Positions 1-6,340 are shown, counted from the first letter of the stretch. The stretch is 6,463 nt of DNA from Candidatus Gastranaerophilales bacterium (GCA_944323095.1 CALURE010000088.1:1-6463); one strand, 5' to 3'. Notes: generated by a model from the letters alone, not told the origin. Made by a program: numbers and translations.

Positions 1-1695
1 TTCAGCCGGCTCTACATTTGCGTAGTATCTGGGATCTTCAAGCGATTCAATTGCTTTCATAACTCCTAAACGTCCGGCTTTCAATTGCATATCGGCAAGC
101 CATGATTCTATTGCATAAGTTATTGCAAGAGTGAATACTGTCCATGATATACCGACTGCCGCTAATGCCTTTTTCAAGCCAGGAGTCATCAGAATATTGG
201 CGATTTTGCCTGTTTTTACAAGCTTTATAAATTCATCCGGATGTTCATTAAATTCTTTAATTAATGTTGTCCAGATTTTTTGGATTTCTTCTTTCGGAAT
301 GTTATCGAGAATTTTTTCAACTTTCGGAAGAATTTTAAGCATTGTTTCTTTATTCATACTGCTGAAACCGATATTTTCCATTTGTTGTGCAAATTCTTCA
401 TCAGTAAGTTTTTCAATATGTGCTTTAAAAGATTTTAGAGATTTTTTCGGATCGCGGAATTGTTCCGGCATATTTTTGTATAAATCTCTTATTGTAAATG
501 CTTTAACTTTATCTTTTGCTTTGACTGCTGCTGTTAGTGCTTCCCCTATAGTAATTTGACCGTTTACGGGCTTAATATCTATATTTAATTTTTTTAATTC
601 AACAAGAATATTATTATTTACCGGAATGGTTTGTGATTTCAGCATCCCTAAAATTCCTTTCAATGCAGGATTTCGATTGAACATTTCCGGGAAATTCTTT
701 ATTGTGTTTGAAAGTTTTTCAATTGTTGCAACTGCTTCTGTTAGATGTTTCTGTGAGAACAGATTATCTATCATATTATTAATATTATATTCAAACATTG
801 ATTTATCAGGTTCTTTAATAGCTTCTTTTAATGTTTTAATGGCGCAGTCTGTTTTATTTTTAGAGATAAAATCTTTTAATTGCGGAATTTCATCATATAA
901 TTTTGAGATTTCTTTTTCTATGTCATCAAAAGGTATATCTTTTAAAATTTCGTGAATTGAGGAATAGAAAGTTTCAATTTTTTTACTTCCTGTTGATTGT
1001 TCTATTATATATCGAAGCTGTTTGTATGCTTTATCATAATTTTCTTTAGGCATATTTTTTATGGCTTGCGGATTTAATAAGATATCAAGCATGTCAGCAC
1101 GTGTATCGGCATCTGTCCAGTTTATTTTTTCAAGAATTTTATCTATTTTTTCTGCCATATTTTTGTCTTTCAGGATTAAATATGATTTTAATGTTTCTCT
1201 GAAATTGTATAGCTGGTGATTTTGTTCTGTTTCAGGTAATTTACGCAGTTCTGTTGTTGAATTTCGTAAATTTTTGAAGGCTTTAGATACAATTTGTGAT
1301 ACTGAATCTTTTTGAAAATCAATACCTTGCATCAAAACCGCTGCCGGTTTATATGTAGCATTTGTGCCCTGTACTTTATGCGGAATATTTTTTTCTACAT
1401 TACTTAAATATTTTTTAAACCACTTGCTTTTTAATTTTTCGCTTGATTTGCTGAAAAATCCTGTGACTTTATCAAGTACTTTTGCGCCTGATATTTTTCC
1501 TTTTTTAATTTGTGCACCTATATAAATAAACGGTGAAATCATTGTCAGCAGCCCGCCGTAGACAACCATAGGCTGTGCAATGTCAACTGCTGCTTCCATT
1601 GATTCCGAGTAGGTTTGTGAGTTGTCATCAACTTTTTCAAATGTGTTAAATAATTTCTTCTGCAGATTTTTTGCATCACGCAGTTGTTCTTCTGT
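1..1695 (-). repeat. Internal module 3 of the giant protein, expanded (residues 556-1120, cut by window edge)
   Basis: The third copy starts TEEQL (556-560) and has a hydrophobic segment at 595-616. After a soluble stretch of about 450 residues comes a second hydrophobic segment at 1066-1085, then AGR (1095-1097), Asp1109-Pro1110 and Tyr1112-Tyr1113. The matching stretch in modules 1 and 2 is only about 85-95 residues, so this copy gained an insertion or the others lost one. The copy is cut at the window edge just after the Asp-Pro motif. Confidence 0.65.
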
Positions 1696-3360
1696 TACAT
1701 CCTGTTTTTGGAGCTGTTCCTGCAGAAGTTTATTTTCTTTTAATTCGTTATTTTTATATTTTTCGTACGCATAATACTGTTTAATTACAGTCGGGATAAA
1801 CATTGCGTATTCTTTTATTTTTGAGCCGGGTTTTTGCGGATTTTTAACATCTTTAACTTCTTCGTACTCTTCTTGGGTATAGCCGATAAAGTTTCTGGGG
1901 TCTTTTTCTAGTTCGCGTTTTGCGGTATATCTGCCGGCTCTTGATGCTGATTTTTGAAGTTTCAGCCCTATTAGTAAACCTGCAAAGCCTGTAACAACTG
2001 ATCCCGCAAAACCTATAATGCCTTTTCTCCCCCATTTGTGGGCTGTTAGAGAAGTAAGAATATTTTTAAACTTCTTCATTAGATTTTTAGGTTTTCTAGA
2101 CACGATTTCTGCTCCTTGCGCCGGAATTTTGTCAACATCCTCCATCATAGATGTAAACAGATTTTTCCATTTTACATGATAGCCAGGGGCATTTTCTTTA
2201 AGTTCGCTAAATTCTTTATATAATGTTTTAGTTTTTTCGGAGCCGTTTTTATTTACGTAATTTCCTACAATCTTTTTAAGAGCGCCTGTTTTATTCATAA
2301 TTGCGCTTACAAGAAGCCCAACTCCGGCGCCAAGAAACGGTGTGCCGTTTATTAGAACTTGAGATGCAACTTCCATATCCCGTGAATATTTTTCTGCTTC
2401 GTTATTTATGAGTCTGACTGTTCTTTGGAGAACTTCTTTGTCTTTTTCAGCCTGTATAAGTTCTTCCGGTGTTAATTCGCGTGTTACAATTTTTGATTCG
2501 TCTGTATCATTTTTAATGGCATTTTTGTAAGCCTTTCTGTCTTTAAAAAGGTTTATAATACTAGGTATCATTCCTGTATTAAGTTTTTCTTTTCTTGATT
2601 TTTTCTTTAATTCAGGGTGATCTGCAATTTCCTGTTTAGCTTTTTCAATTTGTTCAGGTGTATAATCAACAAAGGCTTTTGGATCTTTCAATGCTTCTCT
2701 TGCCTGATAGCGGGCAATTTTTGAACTGTCTACCTGAAGTTTTGCCGCATAAATATTTGCACCGATAAATGAAAGCAAAAATGCTGCAATGGCGCCATAT
2801 GCTCCCATTTGACGGGTGTGTCTGAATTTAGCCGTTTCCTGTCTGAACTGCTTGTAAATTTTCATCGCTTCAGTTTTAAGCTGAGGATCTTTTATTTTTT
2901 TTATCCTGTTTTCAGAGGTTAGGTACCATTGACTGAAATATGGATTTTTCTTACCGTTTTGTTCGTTAAATTTTGTTATTTTTTCGCAAAGTTTTTTAGC
3001 TTCTTCCTTATCTACAAGTTTTTCCTCAACAGCATATATTTTTTTCGCGGTTGGAGTCAATACAAATTTGATATACGCTCCAAGACTGCCGAATGCTGTT
3101 AGCATTGGAATTCCAGCAACAATAGGTTCAAGGGCTGTTTCAACATTTTCAGCAACGCTTTCGGAATGGTTATCCATAATATCAACGACATCCATAATAT
3201 TTTTGCCGAGAGCTTTTGCATGCGCAAGTTCCTCATCTGAATACTGATGCCTTTTATATAATTCTTCGCGTCTGGTTTTTTCGTGGTGTTGTTGTTCTTC
3301 CCATTTGTTAAAATTATCTTTGTTTTTTGCTATTTGAGAGAGTGAATTAAAAAAATCCAT
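1..3360 (-). CDS. Giant triplicated-module membrane protein, unrecognised family (C-terminus outside window)
   Basis: I do not recognise this protein. The minus-strand frame is open for 1120 codons from ATG at 3360 to base 1 without a stop, so the C-terminus is missing. The start is set by an in-frame TAA at 3385-3387 and a Shine-Dalgarno AGGGA at 3366-3370. There is no signal peptide. Six hydrophobic segments lie near residues 78-100, 186-204, 338-354, 447-466, 595-616 and 1066-1085, several of them Gly-rich. Three modules repeat: an ungapped 36-residue stretch at residues 41-76, 297-332 and 556-591, and a motif after each even-numbered hydrophobic segment (Arg at 217, 477, 1097; Asp-Pro at 226, 487, 1109). 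Residues about 640-1060 are a soluble helical insertion in the third module. The rest is Lys/Glu-rich and helical. It is probably an inner-membrane scaffold or remodelling protein, but that is inference. It lies 68 bases downstream of a histidine kinase gene on the same strand and may be co-transcribed with it. Confidence 0.9.
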   Translation of the reverse strand, partial: MDFFNSLSQIAKNKDNFNKWEEQQHHEKTRREELYKRHQYSDEELAHAKALGKNIMDVVDIMDNHSESVAENVETALEPIVAGIPMLTAFGSLGAYIKFVLTPTAKKIYAVEEKLVDKEEAKKLCEKITKFNEQNGKKNPYFSQWYLTSENRIKKIKDPQLKTEAMKIYKQFRQETAKFRHTRQMGAYGAIAAFLLSFIGANIYAAKLQVDSSKIARYQAREALKDPKAFVDYTPEQIEKAKQEIADHPELKKKSRKEKLNTGMIPSIINLFKDRKAYKNAIKNDTDESKIVTRELTPEELIQAEKDKEVLQRTVRLINNEAEKYSRDMEVASQVLINGTPFLGAGVGLLVSAIMNKTGALKKIVGNYVNKNGSEKTKTLYKEFSELKENAPGYHVKWKNLFTSMMEDVDKIPAQGAEIVSRKPKNLMKKFKNILTSLTAHKWGRKGIIGFAGSVVTGFAGLLIGLKLQKSASRAGRYTAKRELEKDPRNFIGYTQEEYEEVKDVKNPQKPGSKIKEYAMFIPTVIKQYYAYEKYKNNELKENKLLQEQLQKQDVTEEQLRDAKNLQKKLFNTFEKVDDNSQTYSESMEAAVDIAQPMVVYGGLLTMISPFIYIGAQIKKGKISGAKVLDKVTGFFSKSSEKLKSKWFKKYLSNVEKNIPHKVQGTNATYKPAAVLMQGIDFQKDSVSQIVSKAFKNLRNSTTELRKLPETEQNHQLYNFRETLKSYLILKDKNMAEKIDKILEKINWTDADTRADMLDILLNPQAIKNMPKENYDKAYKQLRYIIEQSTGSKKIETFYSSIHEILKDIPFDDIEKEISKLYDEIPQLKDFISKNKTDCAIKTLKEAIKEPDKSMFEYNINNMIDNLFSQKHLTEAVATIEKLSNTIKNFPEMFNRNPALKGILGMLKSQTIPVNNNILVELKKLNIDIKPVNGQITIGEALTAAVKAKDKVKAFTIRDLYKNMPEQFRDPKKSLKSFKAHIEKLTDEEFAQQMENIGFSSMNKETMLKILPKVEKILDNIPKEEIQKIWTTLIKEFNEHPDEFIKLVKTGKIANILMTPGLKKALAAVGISWTVFTLAITYAIESWLADMQLKAGRLGVMKAIESLEDPRYYANVEPAE
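181..1443 (-). other. Soluble helical insertion domain of the giant protein (residues about 640-1060)
   Basis: This stretch has no hydrophobic segment and reads as a series of Lys/Glu-rich amphipathic helices. A short turn, acidic/Asn residue then Ile/Met then Pro, recurs at residues 769-771, 808-810, 963-965 and 1020-1022, each followed by a charged helix. This could be a loose helical-hairpin repeat. By the positive-inside rule it would face the cytoplasm. Edges are approximate. Confidence 0.5.
1852..2472 (-). repeat. Internal module 2 of the giant protein (residues 297-503)
   Basis: This is the second copy and the clearest example of the motif. It starts TPEEL (297-301), has a hydrophobic segment at 338-354 and a Gly-zipper-like segment at 447-466 (Gly at 450, 453, 458, 461, 465). 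KLQ (467-469), AGRY (475-478), Asp487-Pro488, Phe491 and YTQEE (494-498) follow. It begins 259 residues before module 3. Confidence 0.75.
2635..3240 (-). repeat. Internal module 1 of the giant protein (residues 41-242)
   Basis: This is the first of three diverged copies. It runs: helical stretch starting SDEEL (41-45), hydrophobic segment about 78-100, basic linker of about 85 residues, second hydrophobic segment about 186-204, then KLQ (207-209), Arg217-Tyr218, Asp226-Pro227, Phe230 and YTPE (233-236). It begins 256 residues before the equivalent point of module 2. Confidence 0.75.
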
Positions 3361-3368
3361 ATTTTTCC

Positions 3369-3403
3369 CTGTTTTTATTTTCCCTTATATATATTAAAAA
3401 CAG
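3369..3403 (-). promoter_or_regulatory. Leader hairpin overlapping the ribosome binding site of the giant gene
   Basis: A perfect 9-bp inverted repeat, CTGTTTTTA (3369-3377) and TAAAAACAG (3395-3403), has a 17-base loop. On the minus strand its 3' arm ends inside the Shine-Dalgarno AGGGA at 3366-3370. The loop carries a second AAGGGAAAA that resembles the real site. The stem is A/T-rich and weak, so a regulatory role is only possible. Confidence 0.4.
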
Positions 3404-3428
3404 AGATATCATTTTTTTGCTTAATATA

Positions 3429-4094
3429 TTAATTTTTGTAAATAGGTAAAATTATTTCAAATTCAGTTATTTCCGGTGTGGATTTATTTAACCTGAGAAT
3501 TGCATTCTGTGCTTTAAGGTTATCTGCGCATATATGAAGCCCGAGTCCGCTTCCTGTCGGTTTTGTTGTGTAACCTTCTTCAAATATGGACTGCTGTTTT
3601 TCTTTTGATATCGGCTCGCCGTTGTTTGAAATTTTTATATAAACATTTTGATTATCTTTTTTCAGTGAGATTTTTATTTCTCCTTTTGTGTCTATAGCTT
3701 CGATTGCATTTTTTATGATGTTAACTATACAGGCTAAAAATTTGTTTTCGTCAATATAAACTTCTGCTGTGGTATTGATGTTATCTGTTATTTTTATATC
3801 TTTGTCGTGAATGTAAACTGCAGATAATTTTATACCTTCTTCAATTATGCTTCTGGCATCACAAACTGTCCGTGAGATGTTGTTTAATGATTTTAAATCT
3901 AAGAGAGAATTACACATTATTTTAATTGACTTGCTTATACAATTAAGTGCGTTATTTACTGAATTATTTTCTATTCCTTCTTCTTCAAGATTTTTTTTAA
4001 TTATCTGTGTATAAATTTCGCAAATAGAGAGATGGTTTCTAATTTCATGCGCAACGCATCTTGATTGCTCGTAAACTAAGTTTGTGTTATTCAT
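3429..4094 (-). CDS. Short soluble sensor-less histidine kinase
   Basis: This 221-residue protein is a two-component histidine kinase reduced to its catalytic core. The phospho-acceptor H box is VAHEIRNHL with His16, Glu17 and Asn20. The ATP-binding domain has an N box NIIKNAIEA (125-133), a G1-like ISNNGEPI (155-162), an F-box region IFEEGYTTK (170-178) and G2 GSGLGLHIC (181-189). There is no membrane segment and no PAS, GAF or HAMP domain, and only 15 residues precede the His. The start is firm: AGAGGAT at 4098-4104 is followed by ATG at 4094, with an in-frame TAA at 4107-4109, so no longer protein is possible. Asn157 replaces the usual G1 Asp, a change seen in some active kinases. There are seven cysteines (13, 25, 52, 61, 78, 122, 189). 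It should autophosphorylate in the cytoplasm and pass phosphate to the regulator encoded 79 bases upstream. Any signal must come through a partner protein. Confidence 0.88.
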   Translation of the reverse strand: MNNTNLVYEQSRCVAHEIRNHLSICEIYTQIIKKNLEEEGIENNSVNNALNCISKSIKIMCNSLLDLKSLNNISRTVCDARSIIEEGIKLSAVYIHDKDIKITDNINTTAEVYIDENKFLACIVNIIKNAIEAIDTKGEIKISLKKDNQNVYIKISNNGEPISKEKQQSIFEEGYTTKPTGSGLGLHICADNLKAQNAILRLNKSTPEITEFEIILPIYKN

Positions 4095-4115
4095 TTTATC
4101 CTCTTTTTAAACGTT

Positions 4116-4151
4116 AAAGGTTCTGCTCTTGATGGGGCAGAACCTTTTTTT
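4116..4151. terminator. Hairpin between regulator and kinase genes, terminator-like
   Basis: An 11-bp stem, AAAGGTTCTGC (4116-4126) and GCAGAACCTTT (4137-4147), has a 10-base loop. On the plus strand a run of seven Ts (4145-4151) makes it a good intrinsic terminator, but no plus-strand gene leads into it. On the minus strand, the direction of both flanking genes, the stem is followed by TTTAACGTTT, a poor U tract. It could be a leaky terminator or an mRNA-stabilising hairpin that makes more regulator than kinase. Confidence 0.6.
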
Positions 4152-4173
4152 CATAAATACATAAAGCCTTAAG

Positions 4174-4872
4174 TTAAACAGCTGCTCTGTGGTGTCTTCT
4201 GTTTGCAAAACCGTTGTTAAGTGCATACAATACAGCTTGAGTTCTGTCGTTTACCTGTAATTTTTGGAAAATATTATTTACATGGGTTTTAACAGTAGTT
4301 TCCGAGATAAAAAGTTTTCCTGCAATACCCTTGTAGTTATTACCCTGTGTGAGAAGATCAAGAACTTCTTCTTCGCGTGCCGTTAAATATGAGAGAAGAT
4401 TTTCTTCTGCAGATTTGTTTGCGTCTTCTTTGAATGAACTTTGAAAGTATTCGAAAAATCTTGATGTTAAAGCTGTCGGTAAATAAACTTTTCCTGATGC
4501 AACTTCATCCATTGCATAAATAAGCTGGGCAGAAGCCATTGTTTTTAATATATAACCTTTAGCACCGAGTTTCATTGCTCTGAAGATTAAATCAGAATCA
4601 TCATATCCGCTTAAAGCAATTACTTTTATATCCATATCAAGTTTTTCGATTTCCTGAATAGCTTGCAGGCCGTCTTTTTCCGGCATGTTAATATCCATAA
4701 GAATAATATCAGGGCGATATTTTTTTGCAAGATTAATCCCTATATTAGCGCTTGTTGTAGCACCAACAACATCATAGCTGCTTTCAAGCGTTACTAATTC
4801 TTTTACCCCTCTTAAATGATCCGCATTGTCATCTATAAGCAGGACTCTTGATTTCCTTTTAAATTCTCTCAT
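4174..4872 (-). CDS. NarL/FixJ-family response regulator (receiver plus LuxR-type HTH)
   Basis: This 232-residue DNA-binding response regulator has the family's usual length. The receiver domain (about 8-128) has the acidic pair Asp14-Asp15, phospho-acceptor Asp60 in LMDINMP, switch residue Ser88 and Lys110, so all catalytic positions are intact. A linker (about 135-160) leads to a LuxR/GerE helix-turn-helix (about 163-220) starting LTAREEEVLDLL, with recognition region SETTVKTHVNNIFQKL (190-205). The tail ANRRHHRAAV is short and basic. The start at 4872 has AGGGAGAT at 4877-4884, four bases upstream. It is the first of three same-strand genes, so the downstream kinase is its likely partner and the giant membrane protein a possible target. 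The wording of the HTH recalls cyanobacterial NarL-type regulators, an impression only. The actual target genes cannot be read from the sequence. Confidence 0.93.
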   Translation of the reverse strand: MREFKRKSRVLLIDDNADHLRGVKELVTLESSYDVVGATTSANIGINLAKKYRPDIILMDINMPEKDGLQAIQEIEKLDMDIKVIALSGYDDSDLIFRAMKLGAKGYILKTMASAQLIYAMDEVASGKVYLPTALTSRFFEYFQSSFKEDANKSAEENLLSYLTAREEEVLDLLTQGNNYKGIAGKLFISETTVKTHVNNIFQKLQVNDRTQAVLYALNNGFANRRHHRAAV

Positions 4873-4906
4873 ATTTATCTCCCTGTTTTAATAAGTTACC
4901 CTCTAC

Positions 4907-4912
4907 ACTATA
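4907..4912 (-). promoter_or_regulatory. Possible -10 box for the response regulator gene
   Basis: TATAGT on the minus strand would give a leader of about 28 bases. No recognisable -35 lies 16-18 bases upstream, so the promoter may need an activator, or the call may be wrong. It overlaps TATAAA on the plus strand at 4909-4914, so the same A/T patch could serve both directions. Confidence 0.3.
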
Positions 4913-5000
4913 AATACTACAACTTTTAGATGGTTGTTTTCATCCATGCCCTGATTGATATTGTCTGTATGAGGGTTTGAGAATTTGTCTTACATCTTTA

Positions 5001-5021
5001 GATTGAGATATCCCCTCAATC
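5001..5021 (+). other. Alternative hairpin that would compete with the downstream terminator
   Basis: GATTGAG (5001-5007) pairs perfectly with CTCAATC (5015-5021) across the loop ATATCCC. Positions 5016-5021 are also the start of the terminator's left arm, so the two stems cannot form together. This is the arrangement of an antiterminator and terminator pair, though the stems are short and the function is inferred. Confidence 0.4.
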
Positions 5022-5070
5022 ATGCTCTAAACCATGCTTTTGTCAGTATGGCCGCATGATTGATTTTTTT
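5016..5070 (+). terminator. Intrinsic terminator-like hairpin upstream of rmuC
   Basis: TCAATCATGC (5016-5025) pairs perfectly with GCATGATTGA (5054-5063), followed by seven Ts (5064-5070). Inside the loop CCATGC (5032-5037) can pair with GTATGG (5046-5051) with one G-U pair, giving a long two-part stem. It lies 33 bases before the rmuC -10 box. It would isolate rmuC from plus-strand transcription upstream, or end a small RNA. Confidence 0.6.
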
Positions 5071-5102
5071 ATTCGACTAATCTTTTTAGAGTAATCTTAT
5101 TG

Positions 5103-5111
5103 TGGTATAAT
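5103..5111 (+). promoter_or_regulatory. Extended -10 promoter for rmuC
   Basis: TGGTATAAT is a perfect TGnTATAAT extended -10. The -35 region is poor (TTTTTA at a 17-base spacing, or TTTAGA at 15), which extended -10 promoters tolerate. Transcription would start near A5118, giving a leader of about 17 bases that contains the ribosome binding site GAGAGG (5121-5126). Confidence 0.65.
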
Positions 5112-5134
5112 TAAAACATTGAGAGGTAAAATAA

Positions 5135-6211
5135 ATGGATATATTAATATTTTTAGTTGGTTTTTTAATCGGTGCTTTGTGCGTATTTATTCCGTTTAAA
5201 GTTATAAATAAAAATAATAAAGTTTCTCAGGACTTAATGCTTGAGCAGATGAAGCTTTATTTTGAAAATACCGCAAATAAGTTATTTAAAGAAAGCTCAT
5301 CGGAGTTGTCGCTGCAAAACCGTGAAAAGCTGGAAGAATTTTTTAAGCGATTTAAAGAAAAAATAGAAGATTTTGAGAAAAAAGCTGAGGAAAATTTTAA
5401 AGCTGAGACAGAAAATTTTACGCGTTTTGATATGAATATAAAAAGTTTTCTTGAAACAGGAAATAAAATTTCTCATGATGCAAATTCTCTTGTAAATGTA
5501 ATGAAATCTGATAACAGAGCATCAGGAAGATGGGGTGAAATTGTTCTTGAAAAAGTTCTGGAAAGTTCAGGACTGAGAAAAGATGAAGAATATAAAATTC
5601 AACAGGGTACAGCAGAAGGCAGACCGGATGCAACTGTATTTTTGCCTGACAACAGGTGTGTTTATATTGACAGTAAAACATCTTTTGCAGCCTGGGACGG
5701 TTTTGTAAATGCTCAGAGTGATGATGAAAAACAAATTCATTTAAGACAGTTTATTGATTCTACAAAAGCTCATATTACAGGGCTTGCTAAAAGGGATTAT
5801 TCAATAGAGGAAGCTTCGCCTGATTATGTGTTGATGTTTATTCCAATAGAAAGCTGTTATTCTATGATGTTTTGCGATGACTGTGCTCTATGGGATTACG
5901 CATGGAAAAATAAGGTAATGCCGGTATCTCCATCAACTTTGCTTGCGGCTTTAAAAATCATTAATGCATTCCATATTGTAGACAGGCAAAATAAAAATGT
6001 TCTTGAAATGGCAAGGCTCTGTTCAAGCGTTCATGATAAATTTGCGGCACTTTTATCCGAACTTTTGAAAATAAGAGACAGCTTGAATAATTCTCTCAAA
6101 AAGCTTAACGGTACAGGTAATATAATAAATCAAATTGCAAAGCTTGAAAAACTGGGATGTACTTATTCAAAAGATTTGCCTGAACTTCCTCAGGATATAA
6201 TTGAAGAATAA
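5135..6211 (+). CDS. rmuC: RmuC-family protein, membrane-anchored, compact
   Basis: This 358-residue protein belongs to the RmuC family, linked in E. coli to limiting inversions at short inverted repeats; its biochemical activity is poorly defined. An N-terminal membrane helix (about 3-24) is followed by a charged coiled coil (about 30-105). The core has the family signatures GRWGE (131-135), RPD (163-165), YIDSKTS (177-183) and MFIPIES (234-240). Glu135, Asp165, Asp179 and Lys181 fit a PD-(D/E)XK-type nuclease fold. A final helical region (about 285-340) may again be coiled coil. The start has GAGAGG eight bases upstream and places the membrane helix at the N-terminus. It is shorter than E. 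coli RmuC (about 475 residues), mostly through a reduced coiled coil. It is transcribed divergently from the regulator operon from its own promoter and appears monocistronic. Confidence 0.93.
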   Translation: MDILIFLVGFLIGALCVFIPFKVINKNNKVSQDLMLEQMKLYFENTANKLFKESSSELSLQNREKLEEFFKRFKEKIEDFEKKAEENFKAETENFTRFDMNIKSFLETGNKISHDANSLVNVMKSDNRASGRWGEIVLEKVLESSGLRKDEEYKIQQGTAEGRPDATVFLPDNRCVYIDSKTSFAAWDGFVNAQSDDEKQIHLRQFIDSTKAHITGLAKRDYSIEEASPDYVLMFIPIESCYSMMFCDDCALWDYAWKNKVMPVSPSTLLAALKIINAFHIVDRQNKNVLEMARLCSSVHDKFAALLSELLKIRDSLNNSLKKLNGTGNIINQIAKLEKLGCTYSKDLPELPQDIIEE

Positions 6212-6254
6212 TAAAGAAGTCAGGAGAACAAGCAATTTAGATGGTAAGAAGCTA

Positions 6255-6323
6255 AGAAGATATGAAGGTAAGCTATTTACATTAAAAAGCTTATCCTCTA
6301 ATTCTCCTACCCTCCTATCTTCT
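6255..6323. repeat. Imperfect palindrome with purine and pyrimidine arms
   Basis: AGAAGATA (6255-6262) is complementary to TATCTTCT (6316-6323), and nested within it TAAGCT (6269-6274) pairs with AGCTTA (6288-6293). The intervening arms are purine-rich on the left and pyrimidine-rich on the right but pair only partly, as expected of a decayed long inverted repeat. Confidence 0.5.
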
Positions 6324-6340
6324 AATCAACCCCTCTCTAG

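Larger units (their letters stand above)
4921..5070 (+). ncRNA. Candidate small RNA or leader RNA in the divergent intergenic region
   Basis: The 262-base gap between the regulator and rmuC has no ORF of note but holds a plus-strand terminator (5016-5070) placed before, not after, the rmuC promoter. That terminator needs a transcript to end. A weak plus-strand -10, TATAAA at 4909-4914, would start an RNA near 4921. Local hairpins include GATG/CATC (4929-4944) and GATTGAG/CTCAATC (5001-5021). TGATTGAT occurs at 4952-4959 and again inside the terminator arm. It matches no RNA family I recognise. No good -35 is seen, so transcription is unproven. Confidence 0.28.

Noticed and set aside
131..559. 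Plus-strand ORF of 142 codons, hydrophobic
   Set aside because: It lies antisense to the continuous frame of the giant protein, has no clear ribosome binding site, and its composition is what the complement of Lys/Glu-rich coding gives.
626..955. Plus-strand ORF of 109 codons
   Set aside because: Antisense shadow of the giant gene with the same low-complexity hydrophobic content and no recognisable domain.
1853..2035. Minus-strand ORF of 60 codons, Arg-rich
   Set aside because: Another frame inside module 2 of the giant gene. The true frame here encodes the conserved AGRY...Asp-Pro motif.
3361..3428. Separate promoter for the giant gene (TATATATAA near 3383-3391)
   Set aside because: The region is almost pure A/T, so a TATA-like string is expected by chance, and no -35 is visible. 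Read-through from the kinase gene is as likely.
5418..5681. Minus-strand ORF of 87 codons
   Set aside because: Antisense to the RmuC core, where the plus frame has clear family motifs.
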